The notes below the pieces were generated by a model that was not told the origin of the DNA, did no database searches, and worked only from the letters and a program-made list of their open reading frames with translations. The translations under genes and the position numbers were made by a program. From a virus: a DNA stretch of 57,725 bases. Numbering within the stretch: position 1 is the stretch's first letter; each line of letters starts with the position of its first letter. The stretch is from positions 1 through 57,725 of the IMG/VR virus record IMGVR_UViG_3300034064_000874; one strand, 5' to 3'. Positions 55,990 through 57,725 of this stretch are shown here, piece after piece.

Positions 55990-57725
55990 CTCAGGTACTC
56001 CCGCGGGCGGCCGTTGTGAGCGCTGACAAACTGATGCGAGGGTGAATGCCACCAGAGGCTGATGCGAGGCTCGTCATCGCCGTTACGCTGCTTCTCGCAC
56101 CGGCAGATAGCGTCGGGCTGCTTTTCGACCTCAGCCAGGTCCAGATCGGAGAGATTGCCCTTCCGGATCTTGTCTTCCTTGACCCGGTTCCTCCACCAGA
56201 TCAGGACGTTGTCAGCCAGGTCGGTGATGGCGCCGGATCCCTTCACGTCGAACTTGCCGCCAGGCTTGGCGTCGTCCTCGCCCTTCTTCATGTGGGCCAC
56301 GAGAATGACGTGGACGTCATGCTGCTTGGCGAAATCAGTCAGCTCGTCGGTGAACTCGCGTTGACGGTTGTAATCGTCGAGATCGATGTTCAGCTTCGAG
56401 AGGTTGTCGATGACGAACAGCGTGATGCCGTACCGACGGCGGGCGTAGGCAAAAACCTCCAGCAGCAGGTCTGTCTTGGCTGTGGTGGCCACGTCGAACA
56501 CCCACAGGGATCCTGATAGCCACTTCATGGCGGTCCCGATAAACTGATCGGTGGGCGTGATGACGGCGCAGGCTTGACGCACCAGGCGGGCAATCCACTT
56601 GTGCGGCTTGAACTCCATCGAGGCCACGCAGGCTTTCTCACCCTGACTGATGGCGTCGATCGTGAACTGACCGGCCGCCTCGGACTTTCCGTGGCCATTC
56701 ACGCCGGCAATGATCGTCACCTCACCCGGGCGGAACCGGAAGGTTTTCGCCTTATCCCAGGGCATCGCGAAACCCATCTGGTCTTCGCTGGGGTTGAAGG
56801 CCGCCAGAACGTCATCCAGGTAGTCGCCGGCATTGCGCAACTCGGAGGGGTCCATCGACTTGGACCGGGTCAGGCAGACAGTCATGTCCTGGGTAGAGAC
56901 CCCGGACAGCAGGCAGTCATTGGCATCCTTGTGCGGCAGCTCCACCACCCGGCAGCGATGGCGCCCGAGTCGATCGACGATCTCGCCGACCGCCTTCTTG
57001 CCGGCGTCGTCCATGTCCATCGAGATCAGGATGTCGTCGAATCGCTCGAGGTTTTCAAGCTCATGCTCGATCCAGTCCTGCTTGGCCCCATTACCTCCGC
57101 CGAACGGGACCGACAGCGCCGATACCCCGTACTCGCGCCAGGCCATGGCGTCGAACTCGCCTTCGCAAATCACGACCGCCCTTGCCGCATCAGGCACAGC
57201 CTGCCAGCCGAACAGGCAGGGCCGGAGGTTGGATTCGGAGAGGCGGAATTTCTTGTCCTGCAGCGAGCGGAACTTGACCATCGTCAGGTCGCCCGCAGGG
57301 CTGTAGGACGGGAACACGATCGCATTCCGATGCTGGCCCACTCGAAACGCCGTGATCGTGGCAGGCGACAGCAGACGCTCCTGGGTCATGTAGATCCAGG
57401 CCTCGGACGTCTCCGCCTGATCAGGCTCGACGGGCTTGGGCTTGGCATACTCCCGGGGCGGGGTCGCGAATCTCGGCTCCTTGTCGACGACGCCGAGGTA
57501 GTCTTTCGCTGCCTGGATGGCGCCCGGCACGGTCATGCCGTTCACCTCGCGCCAGAGGTCGATCAGGTCGCCCGACTGACCAGTGGCGAAGTCACACCAG
57601 CGGCCGGCCTTGTCGCCGGTCATGTGGACCCCAAGGCTGTCGCCAGACTCACCGCCGACGGACCCGCACTTCCACTCTCGGCCTACACGTTTGCCATTCG
57701 GCAGCAGGAGCTTGACGACCGACTC
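55980..57725 (-). CDS. Replicative helicase-primase, truncated at window edge
   Basis: A DnaG/T7 gp4-like fusion open to the right edge. In-frame codons continue past the first internal Met at 57623, and the visible GREWKCGSV...GDKAGRWCDFATG belongs to the primase zinc/N-terminal region. The TOPRIM domain (about 120-220 of the visible part) has ICEGEFDAMAW and DDILISMDMDDAGKKA. The RecA-like helicase has Walker A GVNGHGKSEA, Walker B LFVIDNLSKL and a later HVILVAHMKKG. It would prime and unwind DNA at the fork. The true N-terminus is outside the window. Confidence 0.92.
   Translation of the reverse strand, partial: ESVVKLLLPNGKRVGREWKCGSVGGESGDSLGVHMTGDKAGRWCDFATGQSGDLIDLWREVNGMTVPGAIQAAKDYLGVVDKEPRFATPPREYAKPKPVEPDQAETSEAWIYMTQERLLSPATITAFRVGQHRNAIVFPSYSPAGDLTMVKFRSLQDKKFRLSESNLRPCLFGWQAVPDAARAVVICEGEFDAMAWREYGVSALSVPFGGGNGAKQDWIEHELENLERFDDILISMDMDDAGKKAVGEIVDRLGRHRCRVVELPHKDANDCLLSGVSTQDMTVCLTRSKSMDPSELRNAGDYLDDVLAAFNPSEDQMGFAMPWDKAKTFRFRPGEVTIIAGVNGHGKSEAAGQFTIDAISQGEKACVASMEFKPHKWIARLVRQACAVITPTDQFIGTAMKWLSGSLWVFDVATTAKTDLLLEVFAYARRRYGITLFVIDNLSKLNIDLDDYNRQREFTDELTDFAKQHDVHVILVAHMKKGEDDAKPGGKFDVKGSGAITDLADNVLIWWRNRVKEDKIRKGNLSDLDLAEVEKQPDAICRCEKQRNGDDEPRISLWWHSPSHQFVSAHNGRPREYLRWE

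Noticed and set aside
1-57725. Interpretation as an integrated prophage with host flanks
   Set aside because: No host gene is seen at either edge, and the attP region is uninterrupted with phage genes on both sides.

Overview
The window looks like most of the genome of a temperate, tailed, podovirus-like phage of a Gram-negative, probably gammaproteobacterial, host. The evidence is a P22-type portal, an N4 gp56-type capsid, a set of small internal or ejection-type virion proteins, no tape measure, sheath or tube gene, and accessory families common in enterobacterial and pseudomonad phages (Bet, YqaJ, Lar, DUF1364/YbcO, DUF1367, DUF932). The layout, with one enormous virion protein at the end of the late operon, recalls Burkholderia Bcep22-like podoviruses. 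That comparison is from memory, not from a search. The host genus cannot be fixed from the sequence. No CI-type repressor, DNA polymerase or nrdA is visible, and the helicase-primase gene runs off the right edge, so part of the genome lies outside the window.

Left arm, plus strand, 1-8899: a tightly packed early operon with many ATGA overlaps. It holds small unknown genes, a recombination set (Bet-type annealase, YqaJ exonuclease, SSB), a Lar-like protein, a class I ribonucleotide reductase small subunit bracketed by two related Cys-rich genes, a structured roughly 400 bp gap with an operator-like dyad, more tiny genes, an excisionase-like HTH gene and a tyrosine integrase.

8900-9167: an apparently intact attP with inverted sets of TTCACGTT arm-type repeats and the integrase terminator. 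Phage virion genes follow directly on the far side instead of host DNA, so the sequence represents the unintegrated form.

Minus strand, 57725 down to 9168. It starts with a helicase-primase and a ninB/ybcO-like block (DUF1367, DUF1364, DUF559-like nuclease, Myb-like protein, MazG-like protein, DUF6378). A Q-like candidate and a strong promoter follow. Next come DUF932 and several unknown genes with repeated 5' leaders, a lysis cassette (49820-48067), then packaging and head genes (terS, terL, portal, lysozyme, scaffold, capsid). Connector and tail genes follow, interrupted by an antisense HNH gene, then a 1488-residue host-specificity protein. After that is a compact trio encoding GNAT-like, sulfotransferase-like and 2-oxoglutarate oxygenase-like proteins, then ejection proteins, and finally a 3953-residue polyvalent protein.

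Several intrinsic terminators lie inside the late operon, so it probably needs processive antitermination. The observations most worth following are the protein-modifying trio in the tail region, the recurrent SNRR linkers of the giant protein, the shared Cys-rich domain beside nrdB and in the HNH gene, the complete attP, and the repeated leader and hairpin elements.
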